Below are positions 8,717 to 17,330 of a stretch of 64,000 nucleotides of DNA, in pieces. Made by a program: the position numbers and the translations under genes. The stretch's first letter is position 1; each line of letters begins with the position of its first letter. A model generated the notes under the pieces. The model did not search any database. It had not been told where the DNA came from and worked only from the letters and a program-made list of their open reading frames with translations. The stretch is from Ewingella sp049889095 (lineage in GTDB: Bacteria; Pseudomonadota; Gammaproteobacteria; Enterobacterales; Enterobacteriaceae), in the NCBI GenBank assembly GCA_049889095.1, contig JBLJFK010000007.1. One strand, 5' to 3'.

Positions 8717-9286
8717 ATGAAACGTTTATATCAGAGGGTGCCGCTGGCTTTGCTGGCCGTTCTCTCCGGCTGTGTCTCTCCGCCTTCCGGCCCGGATGTC
8801 ACGGTATTACCTGGCAGCAGTAAAAGTTACGGACAGTTCAGGCAGGACGATATCTTGTGTCGCAACACGGCGGAAAATAGCGTCAGCGGTGGCGCGCAGG
8901 CCGCGTCGAACAGTGCCGCAAGTACTGCTGCGACCGGTACGATTGTAGGAGCTGCAGCGGGGGCATTACTTGGTGCGGCGTCAGGCCGGGCCGGTCCCGG
9001 TGCGTTGATTGGCGCGGGCAGCGGCCTGTTAGTCGGTAGTGCGATGGGCAGTAACACTGCAGGTATGAGCAACGGTGATTTGCAGGACCAATACGATGTG
9101 ATCTATACCCAGTGCATGTACGCAAAAGGGAATAAGGTGCCTGTCGCCTACAGCGACGCTCAACAGATTGACTCGCGTCAGTCTGACGTCCCGCCGGACT
9201 ACCAGCCTGCTTATCCGCAAAGTGATGTCCCGCCGGATTATCACGGCGATACGCCTGACGGCAACGTGCCGTCAGATTACCCTTAA
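8717..9286 (+). CDS. glycine-zipper lipoprotein
   Basis: The 189-residue protein carries a lipoprotein signal with lipobox LSGC near residue 20. A central glycine-zipper segment (TIVGAAAGALLGAASGRAG then ALIGAGSGLLVGSAMGS, about residues 70-115) is typical of YmgG-like outer-membrane or periplasmic proteins. The C-terminus has a short degenerate repeat (SDVPPDYQPAYPQ, SDVPPDYHGD, GNVPSDYP). It probably forms an operon with the preceding small secreted protein. Its TAA stop (9284-9286) shares bases with the kup stop on the other strand within TTAA. Envelope function unknown. Confidence 0.82.
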   Translation: MKRLYQRVPLALLAVLSGCVSPPSGPDVTVLPGSSKSYGQFRQDDILCRNTAENSVSGGAQAASNSAASTAATGTIVGAAAGALLGAASGRAGPGALIGAGSGLLVGSAMGSNTAGMSNGDLQDQYDVIYTQCMYAKGNKVPVAYSDAQQIDSRQSDVPPDYQPAYPQSDVPPDYHGDTPDGNVPSDYP

Positions 9287-11145
9287 AACTTCACCACGGC
9301 ACCCAGCTCGATCACCCGGTTAGGCGGAATTTGGTACAGGTCGGGTGCCCGTAACGCGTTACGCTGTAACATCTGAAATAGCTTGCCACGGATTCGCAGA
9401 TACCACGGTCGTTTGTCCAGCGCCAGCGTATCACGAGACAGGAAGAACGATGTATCGCTCATGGTACAGCGCAATCCGTCCTGGCCACAGCGGTAAAAAA
9501 CCTCTTCCAGATTCGGCGTTTCGCGCCAGCCATAGCTTGCCACCACGCGCCAGAACGACGGTGAAAGATGCTCAATGGTGACGCGCTTGAGTTTATGCAC
9601 ATAGGGGGCATCGGCGCTGGTGATGGTCAGTAAGATCACCCGGTCATGCAGTACCTTGTTATGTTTGAGATTGTGCAGCAATACCAGCGGTACTGCATCC
9701 GGTGCGCGCGACATAAACACCGCCGTACCCGGCACTCTTAGCGGTGGGGATTTCTCCAGTGAGGTGATAAGCGCACTCAGTGCATCTGGATCCTCTCGCA
9801 AGCGACGCAGCAGGCGTGAGCGTTCGGTGTGCCACGTCATCATGATCAGCAAAATGCCCAGTCCCAGCGCCACCGGCAACCAGCCGCCGGAGAACAGTTT
9901 AGTCAGGTTGGCGGCAAACAGCGGAATGTCGACCAACAGCATCACTGCCATCAACAAAAGTCCCCAGCGCGGCTTCCAGCCCCAGTTTTTGATCACCACA
10001 ATACTCAATAGCACGGAGGTCAGCGCCATGGTGCCGGTGACAACAATCCCATAAGCCGAAGCCAGATCGCTTGAGTGTTTGAAGCTGATGATGACAATCA
10101 ACACGGCAACGTAAAGCAGCCAGTTAACCACCGGAATATAAATTTGTCCGGATTCCACATCGGAGGTGTACACGATGCGCATTGGCGGAAGATAACCCAG
10201 TCTCATTGCCTGGCGAGTCAGTGAAAATACGCCAGAAATAACCGCCTGTGAGGCAATCACTGTTGCAAAAGTAGCAATGATCAACAATGGAACTAACGCC
10301 CAGTCCGGTGCCAGCAGGAAGAACGGGTTTTTAATCGCCTCGGGGTGCATCATTAATAGAGCGCCCTGACCAAAATAGTTCAACACCAGCGAAGGTGCGA
10401 CTAGCAGAAACCAGGCGATACGTATCGGTTTCTTACCAAAATGTCCCATATCTGCGTACAGTGCTTCGGCACCGGTTACCGCCAGCACGACCATGCCGAG
10501 CGCAAAGAAAGAGACACCTTTGTATTCAATAAAGAAATTTAGCGCCCAGTACGGATTAAGCGCCTGCAATACGCCTGGGTTTTTCAGGATCCCACTGATG
10601 CCGAGCACCGCGAGTGACAGAAACCACAGCACCATGACCGGCGCAAAAAGTTTGCCCACGCTGCCAGTCCCCTTCTTCTGGATAATAAACAGCAGGGTCA
10701 GCACCGCAATCGACATGGGAATAATGAAAGGATCAAGGGAAGGTTCAATGATCTCCAGTCCTTCAATGGCCGACAATACAGAAATCGCTGGCGTTATCAC
10801 GCCGTCGCCGTAAAAGAAACTGCCGCCTACCAGCCCCATAAATACCGTGACCGTAAACCAGCGCGGGTTGATATGACGCACCGCCAGCGACATCAGCGTC
10901 AGAATGCCGCCCTCACCGTCGTTGTCTGCGCGCATAACAAAGCCAATGTATTTCACTGAGACGACGAGCATCAGCAGCCAAAAAATGAGCGACAAAAAAC
11001 CGAAAATAGAACTCTGGGTCATGTTGATCCCCGCCTCCCCGGTGAGACATTCGCGCAGAGTGTAGAGCGGGCTGGTGCCGATGTCGCCGTACACCACGCC
11101 AATTGCTGCCAGCGTTACTGCGGGCAAAGGCTGCTTATTCTTCAT
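9283..11145 (-). CDS. kup: low-affinity potassium transport system protein Kup
   Basis: Kup is a proton-coupled K+ importer of the inner membrane. The 620-residue protein matches E. coli Kup (622 aa) from the N-terminal ALAAIGVVYGDIGTSPLYT-type motif (here VTLAAIGVVYGDIGTSPLYT) through about 12 membrane segments. These include SFFYGDGVITPAISV, ALYADMGHFGKKPI and ASQAVISGVFSLTRQA. It ends in the hydrophilic C-terminal domain (ASYGWRETPNLEEVF, RNALRAPDLYQIPPNRVIELG). The start is chosen at MKNKQ (11145), with an alternative start two codons upstream at 11151; neither has a strong ribosome site. It is monocistronic and ends tail-to-tail with the lipoprotein gene. Confidence 0.96.
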   Translation of the reverse strand: MKNKQPLPAVTLAAIGVVYGDIGTSPLYTLRECLTGEAGINMTQSSIFGFLSLIFWLLMLVVSVKYIGFVMRADNDGEGGILTLMSLAVRHINPRWFTVTVFMGLVGGSFFYGDGVITPAISVLSAIEGLEIIEPSLDPFIIPMSIAVLTLLFIIQKKGTGSVGKLFAPVMVLWFLSLAVLGISGILKNPGVLQALNPYWALNFFIEYKGVSFFALGMVVLAVTGAEALYADMGHFGKKPIRIAWFLLVAPSLVLNYFGQGALLMMHPEAIKNPFFLLAPDWALVPLLIIATFATVIASQAVISGVFSLTRQAMRLGYLPPMRIVYTSDVESGQIYIPVVNWLLYVAVLIVIISFKHSSDLASAYGIVVTGTMALTSVLLSIVVIKNWGWKPRWGLLLMAVMLLVDIPLFAANLTKLFSGGWLPVALGLGILLIMMTWHTERSRLLRRLREDPDALSALITSLEKSPPLRVPGTAVFMSRAPDAVPLVLLHNLKHNKVLHDRVILLTITSADAPYVHKLKRVTIEHLSPSFWRVVASYGWRETPNLEEVFYRCGQDGLRCTMSDTSFFLSRDTLALDKRPWYLRIRGKLFQMLQRNALRAPDLYQIPPNRVIELGAVVKF

Positions 11146-11281
11146 ATACATAAATGGGGATTCGCAAGATCAGTGGGCCAGAGAATATCGGGCATCCTGG
11201 CATTATAGTACTTGTCAGTACGGACACACCTTTGGATGTAATTTTTTTGTTAAAACTAATTTTCAGTGGCGTTTTGAGTAC

Positions 11282-12466
11282 TTAGTGCTCGGCGCTAAGT
11301 TGTGGATAACGGCGGAAAATAAAGGCACACCAGACCAGCGCGATGCACCCCATCAATCCCCCAACATAACCAATATTTGCCATGCCGAGATGTAAACTGA
11401 CCTGATTACCCAGTAAGGCTCCGGCACCAATGCCCAGATTATATATACCAGAGAAGAGCGCCATCGCCACGTCAGTGGCATCCTGCGCCAGTGTCAGAAC
11501 GCGGATCTGCATCGCCAGCCCAATGGCCATCATCCCCATGCCCCAAAGAACGGACAGAATAGAGATGCTCACCGCATGGGTCGCGGCCACGAACAGCAGC
11601 AACATACTCAGTGCCACGATAGCGATCGCCCCAACCAAAAATGCGGAGGGAAATTTATTGGCCAGCATGCTGAATAACACGCTGCCAAGAATACCGGCAC
11701 CGCCAAATACCAGCAGCAAAAAGGTCGTGAAATTCTCCCCCATGTCCGCGACGGTTTGCATAAAGGGTTCGATATAACTGTAAGCCGTATAGTGCGAAGT
11801 GACGATGAGTGCCAGCAGCAGATACATCGATACCAGCGCCGGGCGTTTGAACAGCATGGGAACACTGCCAAGCGATCCGGTGTGCTCACTGGGCAATTTT
11901 GGCAGTAATTTCAGCAGGCATAACAAGGTAACCACCGCAACAACACCAATGATCGCAAAAGTAATACGCCAACCGAGATACTGTCCAATCACTCGTCCGA
12001 GTGGCAAGCCAAGCACCATCGCCAGCGCCGTACCGGTGGCCAGCATGCTCAGCGCCTGCGTTTTCTTACCCGCCGGAGCGACCCGGATCGCCAGCGATGC
12101 AGTGATGGACCAGAAAATAGCGTGCGCCAGCGCAATACCCACCCGCGATAGCACTAACGACGGGAAGTCCCATGCCATCACCGACAGAATATGGCTGCCA
12201 ATAAACAGTACAAAAATCACCGCCAGCAATCGGCGACGTTCAATGTTGCGGGTCAGCAACATTAACGGCAGCGACATCAGTGCCACTACCCAGGCGTAAA
12301 TGGTCAGCATCAACCCGACTTGCGCGGTTTCCATCGAAAAGCTGCGGGCAATATCCGACAGCAAACCGACTGGAACGAACTCTGTGGTGTTAAAAATAAA
12401 TGCGGCGACGGATAGCATAATGACGCGAAGCCATTCAGTTTTGCGTGAGACAGGTTGTGTTTGCAT
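11282..12466 (-). CDS. sotB: MFS sugar efflux transporter
   Basis: The 394-residue, 12-TM major facilitator is close to E. coli SotB/YdeA (396 aa). Shared segments include AAFIFNTTEFVPVGLLSDIA, the IYAWVVALMSLP loop, HAIFWSITASLAIRVAPAGK, GTALAMVLGLPLGR and MALFSGIYNLGIGAGALLG. SotB exports arabinose and IPTG-like sugars in E. coli, with the natural substrate unclear. It lies upstream of kup on the same strand with 136 bases between, so probably independent transcription. Confidence 0.93.
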   Translation of the reverse strand: MQTQPVSRKTEWLRVIMLSVAAFIFNTTEFVPVGLLSDIARSFSMETAQVGLMLTIYAWVVALMSLPLMLLTRNIERRRLLAVIFVLFIGSHILSVMAWDFPSLVLSRVGIALAHAIFWSITASLAIRVAPAGKKTQALSMLATGTALAMVLGLPLGRVIGQYLGWRITFAIIGVVAVVTLLCLLKLLPKLPSEHTGSLGSVPMLFKRPALVSMYLLLALIVTSHYTAYSYIEPFMQTVADMGENFTTFLLLVFGGAGILGSVLFSMLANKFPSAFLVGAIAIVALSMLLLFVAATHAVSISILSVLWGMGMMAIGLAMQIRVLTLAQDATDVAMALFSGIYNLGIGAGALLGNQVSLHLGMANIGYVGGLMGCIALVWCAFIFRRYPQLSAEH

Positions 12467-12631
12467 GAAAGTATGTAACTTTTTGGTGACGTTATAGTTG
12501 CGTGCATGACAGAGGAAGTGTCATTTTTGTGAGCCGTATTGTGTTTTATTTCCTCCTGAATGAAAACCGTTATATCTGGCAATGGCGAAATTATCCCCAC
12601 CGCCCACTTGCTTCAACTTCTTCGGAGTAAC

Positions 12632-12955
12632 TCAGGAGATGTCCAGCCAGCGTAAACCGGCTGTCACCGCCGCCGCTGCCAGGATCACGACAATCAGTGG
12701 CACTTTACGCCAGGCCAGTATAGCCGCCACCCCCACGCCCGCCAGTCGTGCAAAACCAGCAAAATCCTGCCCTTCCAGCAACGTTGCGATCACGGCCAAT
12801 GAGAGGAGTAATGTTGTCGCGGCATCGGCGATCAGTGCCCGGCTGTTTTCGGTAAAGGTCAGGCGGGAGCCGAGTTTAAAGCCAGCTATACGCAGTAAAT
12901 AAGTTCCTGTTGCCAGCAGCGCGATACCTGCGATCAATAAAAAATTTTGGCTCAT
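12632..12955 (-). CDS. azlD: AzlD/YgaH-type branched-chain amino acid export subunit
   Basis: This small 107-residue protein with four predicted membrane segments (LLIAGIALLATGTYLLRIAG, ATTLLLSLAVIATLL and VPLIVVILAAAAVTAGLRW among them) has the size and pattern of AzlD, the small partner of AzlC. The pair exports branched-chain amino acids (YgaZH exports valine in E. coli). Its ATG overlaps the azlC stop by four bases (ATGA at 12952-12955), showing translational coupling. The start within the overlap fits the family length better than the longer frame extending upstream. Confidence 0.88.
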   Translation of the reverse strand: MSQNFLLIAGIALLATGTYLLRIAGFKLGSRLTFTENSRALIADAATTLLLSLAVIATLLEGQDFAGFARLAGVGVAAILAWRKVPLIVVILAAAAVTAGLRWLDIS

Positions 12956-13620
12956 GATTTTTTTCTCCTTACGATTAACCCTGCCAGTGAGAACAGTACT
13001 GGCATGCCGACCGGCACAAAAGGCACAGCGGCGAGGGCTATCAGCGCGCCGGACAAAGCGGAAATAAGGGTTTTGGCATTTTTCAACGCGGGCAGGATCA
13101 ACGCAACCAAAATGGCAGGAAATACGGCGTCCAGGCCGATAGCTTGTGTATCTGGAATGAATTTGCCAATCGAACCGCCAATCACCACACCCAGTGGCCA
13201 GCAGAGGGCAATACCGAGACCGCATAACCAGAAGGCGGCTTTACGTTGGCTTTGCAAGGCTTGCGATACTCCAAACACCACGCTTTCATCATTCATGATA
13301 TGGCAGCCCACATAACTCATCGGAGCACGGCCGACCAGGTCCTTGACTGCAATACCGAACGGCAGATGCCGCGCGTTAATCAATAACCCGGCCATCGCCG
13401 CAGTAATTGGACTGCCTCCGCCCCCGACAATACCAATAAACAGAAATTCTGACGCCCCCGCCAACACCAGTAACGACAACGTCAATGGTACCCATAGTGG
13501 AAAACCACTGCCCGTGGCCAGCGAACCATAAGAGATCCCGACAATTCCGTCGGCCAGACATACCAGCATAATGGCTTTGACCGTACCCGCGCTGAGCGAA
13601 GAAAAACGGCTGAATTTCAT
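12952..13620 (-). CDS. azlC: AzlC/YgaZ-type branched-chain amino acid export permease
   Basis: The 222-residue membrane protein of the AzlC family has an N-terminal GIVGISYGSLATGSGFPLW segment, LAGASEFLFIG, INARHLPFG, DESVVFG (a family motif usually written DE.FA) and hydrophobic C-terminal helices. With AzlD it forms an exporter for branched-chain amino acids. It is divergent from an XRE-cupin regulator. The 104-base gap holds two palindromic elements, one only 12 bases upstream of this start, so repression by the neighbour is likely. Confidence 0.9.
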   Translation of the reverse strand: MKFSRFSSLSAGTVKAIMLVCLADGIVGISYGSLATGSGFPLWVPLTLSLLVLAGASEFLFIGIVGGGGSPITAAMAGLLINARHLPFGIAVKDLVGRAPMSYVGCHIMNDESVVFGVSQALQSQRKAAFWLCGLGIALCWPLGVVIGGSIGKFIPDTQAIGLDAVFPAILVALILPALKNAKTLISALSGALIALAAVPFVPVGMPVLFSLAGLIVRRKKS

Positions 13621-13631
13621 AAAAACTATCC

Positions 13632-13702
13632 CATAACGAACGACCAGGCTGTTATAATGAACAAATGGTGCGTGGTTTTCAAGGCGAACGATCGTTCGTT
13701 AT
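13632..13702. promoter_or_regulatory. probable operators in the azlC / XRE-cupin divergent promoter
   Basis: An 11-bp perfect inverted repeat, ATAACGAACGA at 13632-13642 and TCGTTCGTTAT at 13692-13702, is separated by 49 bases. The second arm is part of a 14-bp perfect palindrome CGAACGATCGTTCG (13685-13698). A TATAAT hexamer at 13652-13657 lies between them. The spacing would allow the adjacent regulator to bind both sites and control both directions; binding itself is inferred. Confidence 0.65.
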
Positions 13703-13724
13703 GATAAATTTAGCAGGATTATTT

Positions 13725-14273
13725 ATGACTCAACCGATTAGCATTATTGCCGCATCCCTGATGCGAGAACGTCAGCGTACCGGCCTATCTCTGGCAGAGG
13801 TGGCACGCCGGGCAGGTATTGCCAAGTCAACGTTGTCGCAGCTCGAAGCCGGTAATGGCAATCCGAGTCTGGAGACGCTGTGGGCGCTCTGCGTCGCGCT
13901 GGAAATCCCATTTGCGCGACTGATGGAGCCGCAGGTCAATCAGTCTCAGGTGATCAGGCGCGGTGAGGGGCCCTCGGTGGTGGCGGAGTTGGCGAATTAC
14001 CAAGCGGTGTTGCTGGCGACATGTCCCCCGGGCGCCCGCCGGGATATCTATCTGCTGATGACCCAGCCGGGTGCTGATCGCGCTTCCCTGCCACATTCAC
14101 CGGGTTCTGTCGAACATATCATTATCACTCAGGGACAGGCGCTGGTAGGGCTGGTGGAGGAGCCGTTCACCCTGAACGCTGGAGATTACATCTGTTATCC
14201 CGCTGACCAGGAGCACATTTTCCGCGCCCTGGAAGCGGATACCCAAGCGGTGTTGGTTTCTGAACAAAATTGA
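13725..14273 (+). CDS. XRE-family regulator with C-terminal cupin domain
   Basis: The 182-residue regulator has an N-terminal helix-turn-helix (SLMRERQRTGLSLAEVARRAG, then KSTLSQLEAGNGNPSLETLWALC, residues about 10-55). A C-terminal cupin barrel (SVEHIIITQGQALVGLVEE, LNAGDYICYPADQEHIF, about 120-170) probably senses a small ligand. Start ATG 13725 has AGGAT upstream; the longer frame from 13665 runs through the operator palindrome and is unlikely. The position divergent to azlCD matches the common arrangement in which such a regulator controls an amino-acid exporter. Confidence 0.88.
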   Translation: MTQPISIIAASLMRERQRTGLSLAEVARRAGIAKSTLSQLEAGNGNPSLETLWALCVALEIPFARLMEPQVNQSQVIRRGEGPSVVAELANYQAVLLATCPPGARRDIYLLMTQPGADRASLPHSPGSVEHIIITQGQALVGLVEEPFTLNAGDYICYPADQEHIFRALEADTQAVLVSEQN

Positions 14274-14833
14274 GGGCTTGATATCGGATTTACTTGCCCG
14301 ACGGGCAATAAAAAACCCACAACTTCAGGCAGCTATGGGCTCCACAAATGAGAAATAATTACATTTAGATGAGTTTACAGAACAACGTACTCCTTACTGC
14401 TTGCACAACCAGGAGAACAAACCAATTCGGTTATGAGCCCGCACAGTTCATTCCAATAACTTATGCGCATCAACCGATGGCCAAGGTTATTTCTCTCGAT
14501 ACCAGGCCGGGTCGATATTTCCCATTTCGATACCATATAAATTTCCTGTTGGCATTAATGCTTCCATCATACGGTTACTATCCTGTGCGGATTCGCTGAT
14601 AAGCATACTGGTGCACTTCTGCTTGACGCGTTGCCAAAATGAATTTGACTGCCTTGACCGTTTTTTCAGCGACATGATGAAAGCACTCTCTGGTTAATGA
14701 AATTTTGAAGAAAAACGGGTTCACGTTGCTCTTCGTTGAGAACAGTTAACCGTGAAACGCCGGATTATTAAAATAATCTTTTCAGCTTTCTATAGTTACG
14801 CAGCGACTATGCCACTGATGCACCAATGGTCAT
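14274..14833. other. 560-base intergenic region with one weak small ORF
   Basis: Between the XRE-cupin regulator and sitD. It contains a short hairpin (TTGCCC/GGGCAA, 14294-14308) followed by A rather than T on the coding strand, and one possible 62-codon minus-strand ORF listed separately. Nothing else was recognised. Confidence 0.5.
14487..14675 (-). CDS. possible small hypothetical protein (62 aa)
   Basis: The ORF encodes a basic N-terminus (MSLKKRSRQSNSFWQRVKQK) and an acidic, ordered-looking C-terminus (PTGNLYGIEMGNIDPAWYREK). Amino acid composition is protein-like rather than random. A weak AGAG lies about 12 bases upstream. I recognise no family, there is no overlapping gene, and the next genes are convergent-neutral. 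It may be a real small protein specific to this lineage or a chance ORF. Confidence 0.35.
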   Translation of the reverse strand: MSLKKRSRQSNSFWQRVKQKCTSMLISESAQDSNRMMEALMPTGNLYGIEMGNIDPAWYREK

Positions 14834-15676
14834 TCATACTGCCGCGGGGGCCATCCCCTTCTTTTGCAATAAATGCACTACCAGCGCCAGCAGGAACAAC
14901 AGGGCCTGAATCAGCACAATCGTCGGGCCGGTAGCTGCGTCGATATAAAAACTGATGAAAGTACCGCTGACAGCGGATAAAAGTGACGTCGTCACTGCAA
15001 TCATCATCATTTTTGGCAAGGTGTTGCACAGGAGAAATGCCGTAATGCCAGGCGTGATCAGCATTGCGACAACCAGCACCACGCCCACGGCTTGCAACGC
15101 GGCCACGATAGTCAGTGCCAGCATGCACAACAACGCATAGTGATAGAAACGCACCGGCAGCCCCACGACTTTCGCCTGTATGGGATCAAAGCAAAACAGC
15201 ATCAAATCTTTAAATTTTATGAGGATAGCCAGGGTAACCAGCGCCGCGATGATCAGCGTTTGCAACATTTCGCCGTCCGTTACTCCCAGTACATTGCCGA
15301 ACAGAATATGGCTCAGATGCTGTTCCGTGTTCACCCTGGAAAATAGCACCAGACCTGCAGCAAACATGCCAGAGAAAACAATGCCCATCACTGAATCCTC
15401 TTTAACCCGGCAATGCTCCTTGATAAAACCCGTGGCAATGGCGCAGAACACGCCGGAGCTGAACGCGCCAATGACCAGCGGAATACCGGCCATATAGGCC
15501 AGCACCACGCCGGGCAAGACTGCGTGAGAGATAGCATCTCCCATCAGCGACCAACCTTTAAGCACCAGAAAGCAGGAGAAAATCGCGCAGACAATGCTGA
15601 TGGCCGCAGCCGTCAGCAGTGCGCGTTGCATAAAGGCAAAACCCATAGGCTCCATCAGCAGATCAATCCACGACAT
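14834..15676 (-). CDS. sitD: Mn/Fe ABC transporter permease SitD
   Basis: The 280-residue permease of the ABC-3 (zinc/manganese) family has about eight membrane helices, the conserved LKGWSLMGDAISHAVLPGVVLAY segment, the SGMFAAGLVLFS helix and VGVVLVVAMLITPGITAFLL. It pairs with SitC to form the membrane channel. Start is MSWIDLLMEP at 15676, whose ATG shares one base with the sitC stop (TAATG). A longer frame upstream overlaps sitC and is rejected. Last gene of sitABCD. Confidence 0.94.
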   Translation of the reverse strand: MSWIDLLMEPMGFAFMQRALLTAAAISIVCAIFSCFLVLKGWSLMGDAISHAVLPGVVLAYMAGIPLVIGAFSSGVFCAIATGFIKEHCRVKEDSVMGIVFSGMFAAGLVLFSRVNTEQHLSHILFGNVLGVTDGEMLQTLIIAALVTLAILIKFKDLMLFCFDPIQAKVVGLPVRFYHYALLCMLALTIVAALQAVGVVLVVAMLITPGITAFLLCNTLPKMMMIAVTTSLLSAVSGTFISFYIDAATGPTIVLIQALLFLLALVVHLLQKKGMAPAAV

Positions 15677-16548
15677 TATGCATCGCCCCCTGTGCGGTTC
15701 TTTATGCGGCTTTTTATGCAAGCATGGTTAACCAGCCAGCCGTGTTTCGGGGCGAACAGAAAGGCCAGCAGGAACACGGCGGTTTGCAGGCACACAATGA
15801 CGCCGCCGGTGGCGCCGTCAAGGTAGAAACTGAGCCAGGCACCCACTGCGCTGGTGGCTGCACCGATAACCAGCGAGATAATCAACAAATGTGAAAACCG
15901 GTCGGTGAGCAGATAGGCCGTGGCACCTGGCGTGATCACCATAGCGATCACCAAAATAGCGCCAACGGTTTGTAATGCTGCCACGCTACATGCGCTGAAA
16001 ATGGTGAAAAAAATCACTTTCAGCCACAGCGGAGACAGGCCAACAGAAACTGCATGTGCCTCATCAAAAAATATCGCCAGCAGATCCCGCCAGATCACGC
16101 ACAGCACCAGCAGCGAGATACCGACGATAATCTGTACCTGCAAAACATCAGCGTCATCAATGCCCAAAATATTGCCGAACAGGATTGACTGAACGTTCAC
16201 CGATGTCGGGTTAAGCGAGACCAGCAGCAGGCCGAGGGCGAAGAAGGTCGAGAAAACGAAGCCGATGATCGCGTCTTCCCGTAGCTTGGTGTAATGCCTT
16301 AACAATGTCATCGACAGCGCGGCGAGTATGCCGGTGCCAAATGCGCCAATGGCGTAAGGAAAGCCGAGCGCATAAGCGCCCGCGACGCCCGGCACCACGG
16401 AATGTGACAGCGCATCGCCCATCAGCGACCAACCTTTGAGCATCAAATAGGCGGATAAAAAAGCACACACCGCGCCAACTCCGGCGCTGACCCAAATGGC
16501 TTTAACCATGTAGTTGTAGTGAAAGGGTTCGATCATCAGTTCAATCAT
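15676..16548 (-). CDS. sitC: Mn/Fe ABC transporter permease SitC
   Basis: The 290-residue ABC-3 permease starts MIELMIEPF. It has the family motif LKGWSLMGDALSHSVVPGVAGAY, the helix GFVFSTFFALGLLLVSLNPT, and VGAILVIAMVITPGATAYLLTD. It is paralogous to sitD. Its start overlaps the sitB stop by four bases (ATGA). Together the two permeases form the translocation path for manganese and ferrous iron. Confidence 0.94.
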   Translation of the reverse strand: MIELMIEPFHYNYMVKAIWVSAGVGAVCAFLSAYLMLKGWSLMGDALSHSVVPGVAGAYALGFPYAIGAFGTGILAALSMTLLRHYTKLREDAIIGFVFSTFFALGLLLVSLNPTSVNVQSILFGNILGIDDADVLQVQIIVGISLLVLCVIWRDLLAIFFDEAHAVSVGLSPLWLKVIFFTIFSACSVAALQTVGAILVIAMVITPGATAYLLTDRFSHLLIISLVIGAATSAVGAWLSFYLDGATGGVIVCLQTAVFLLAFLFAPKHGWLVNHACIKSRIKNRTGGDA

Positions 16549-17330
16549 TGCGCCAGCCTTACCGGTGAAGGACGATCCCGGTTCAGATAACTGATGTTAC
16601 GCAGCGCGCCGCCAAACGTGTTTTCGAGATTTTCCGCGGTAAACGTAGTTTCCAGCGGACCGTTGGCAATCACGGTTTTATTAATCAGCACCGCCCGGTC
16701 ACAAAATTCCGGCACGCTGGCAATGTTATGCGTCGAAACCAAAATCAGATGGCCCTCATCACGCAGCTGACGAAGTAATTCGACGATGGCATTTTCAGTT
16801 TTGATATCGACGCCGGTAAACGGCTCATCCAACAGCATCACGCGGCCTTGCTGCGCCAGTGCGCGCGCCAGGAATACGCGTTTTTTCTGCCCGCCGGACA
16901 GTTCACCAATCTGGCGCTGTGCCAGGTCCGCCAGGCCGACGCGAGCCAGCGCAGAGTCAACCTGCTGTTTGTCCTCTTTTGACGGAATACGCAAAAACGA
17001 CATCTTGCCGTAGCGTCCCATCATGACGACGTCACGCACCAGCACAGGGAAATTCCAATCCACCTCTTCCGACTGCGGTACATAGGCAATCAGGTTTTGC
17101 TTTAACGCTTTTGCGACGTTAAGCCCGTCAAGCGTTACGCTGCCCTGCGTTGGACGGATTATCCCCATAATGGCTTTAAATAAGGTGGATTTCCCGCTGC
17201 CATTCACACCAAGCAGTGCGCAAATTGAGCCACCGTGCAGCTGGAATCCGGCGTTTTGTATCGCCGTGTGGCCGTTGCTGTAGGTGACTGAAATATTATC
17301 AACGTTGAGATGAAGTACAGCGTCACTCAT
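16545..17330 (-). CDS. sitB: Mn/Fe ABC transporter ATP-binding protein SitB
   Basis: The 261-residue ABC ATPase has Walker A GVNGSGKSTLFK (about 41-52), Q-loop YVPQSEEVDW, signature LSGGQKKRVFLARALAQ, Walker B VMLLDEPFTGVD and the switch histidine in STHN. It powers SitCD. The gene overlaps sitA and sitC by four bases on each side, so the operon is translationally coupled. Confidence 0.95.
   Translation of the reverse strand: MSDAVLHLNVDNISVTYSNGHTAIQNAGFQLHGGSICALLGVNGSGKSTLFKAIMGIIRPTQGSVTLDGLNVAKALKQNLIAYVPQSEEVDWNFPVLVRDVVMMGRYGKMSFLRIPSKEDKQQVDSALARVGLADLAQRQIGELSGGQKKRVFLARALAQQGRVMLLDEPFTGVDIKTENAIVELLRQLRDEGHLILVSTHNIASVPEFCDRAVLINKTVIANGPLETTFTAENLENTFGGALRNISYLNRDRPSPVRLAQ

Noticed and set aside
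11799..12299. 166-codon open frame opposite sotB
   Set aside because: Shadow of a clear MFS gene; composition not protein-like.
14294..14308. TTGCCC/GGGCAA hairpin after the XRE-cupin gene as terminator
   Set aside because: Short stem followed by A-rich rather than T-rich sequence on the coding strand.
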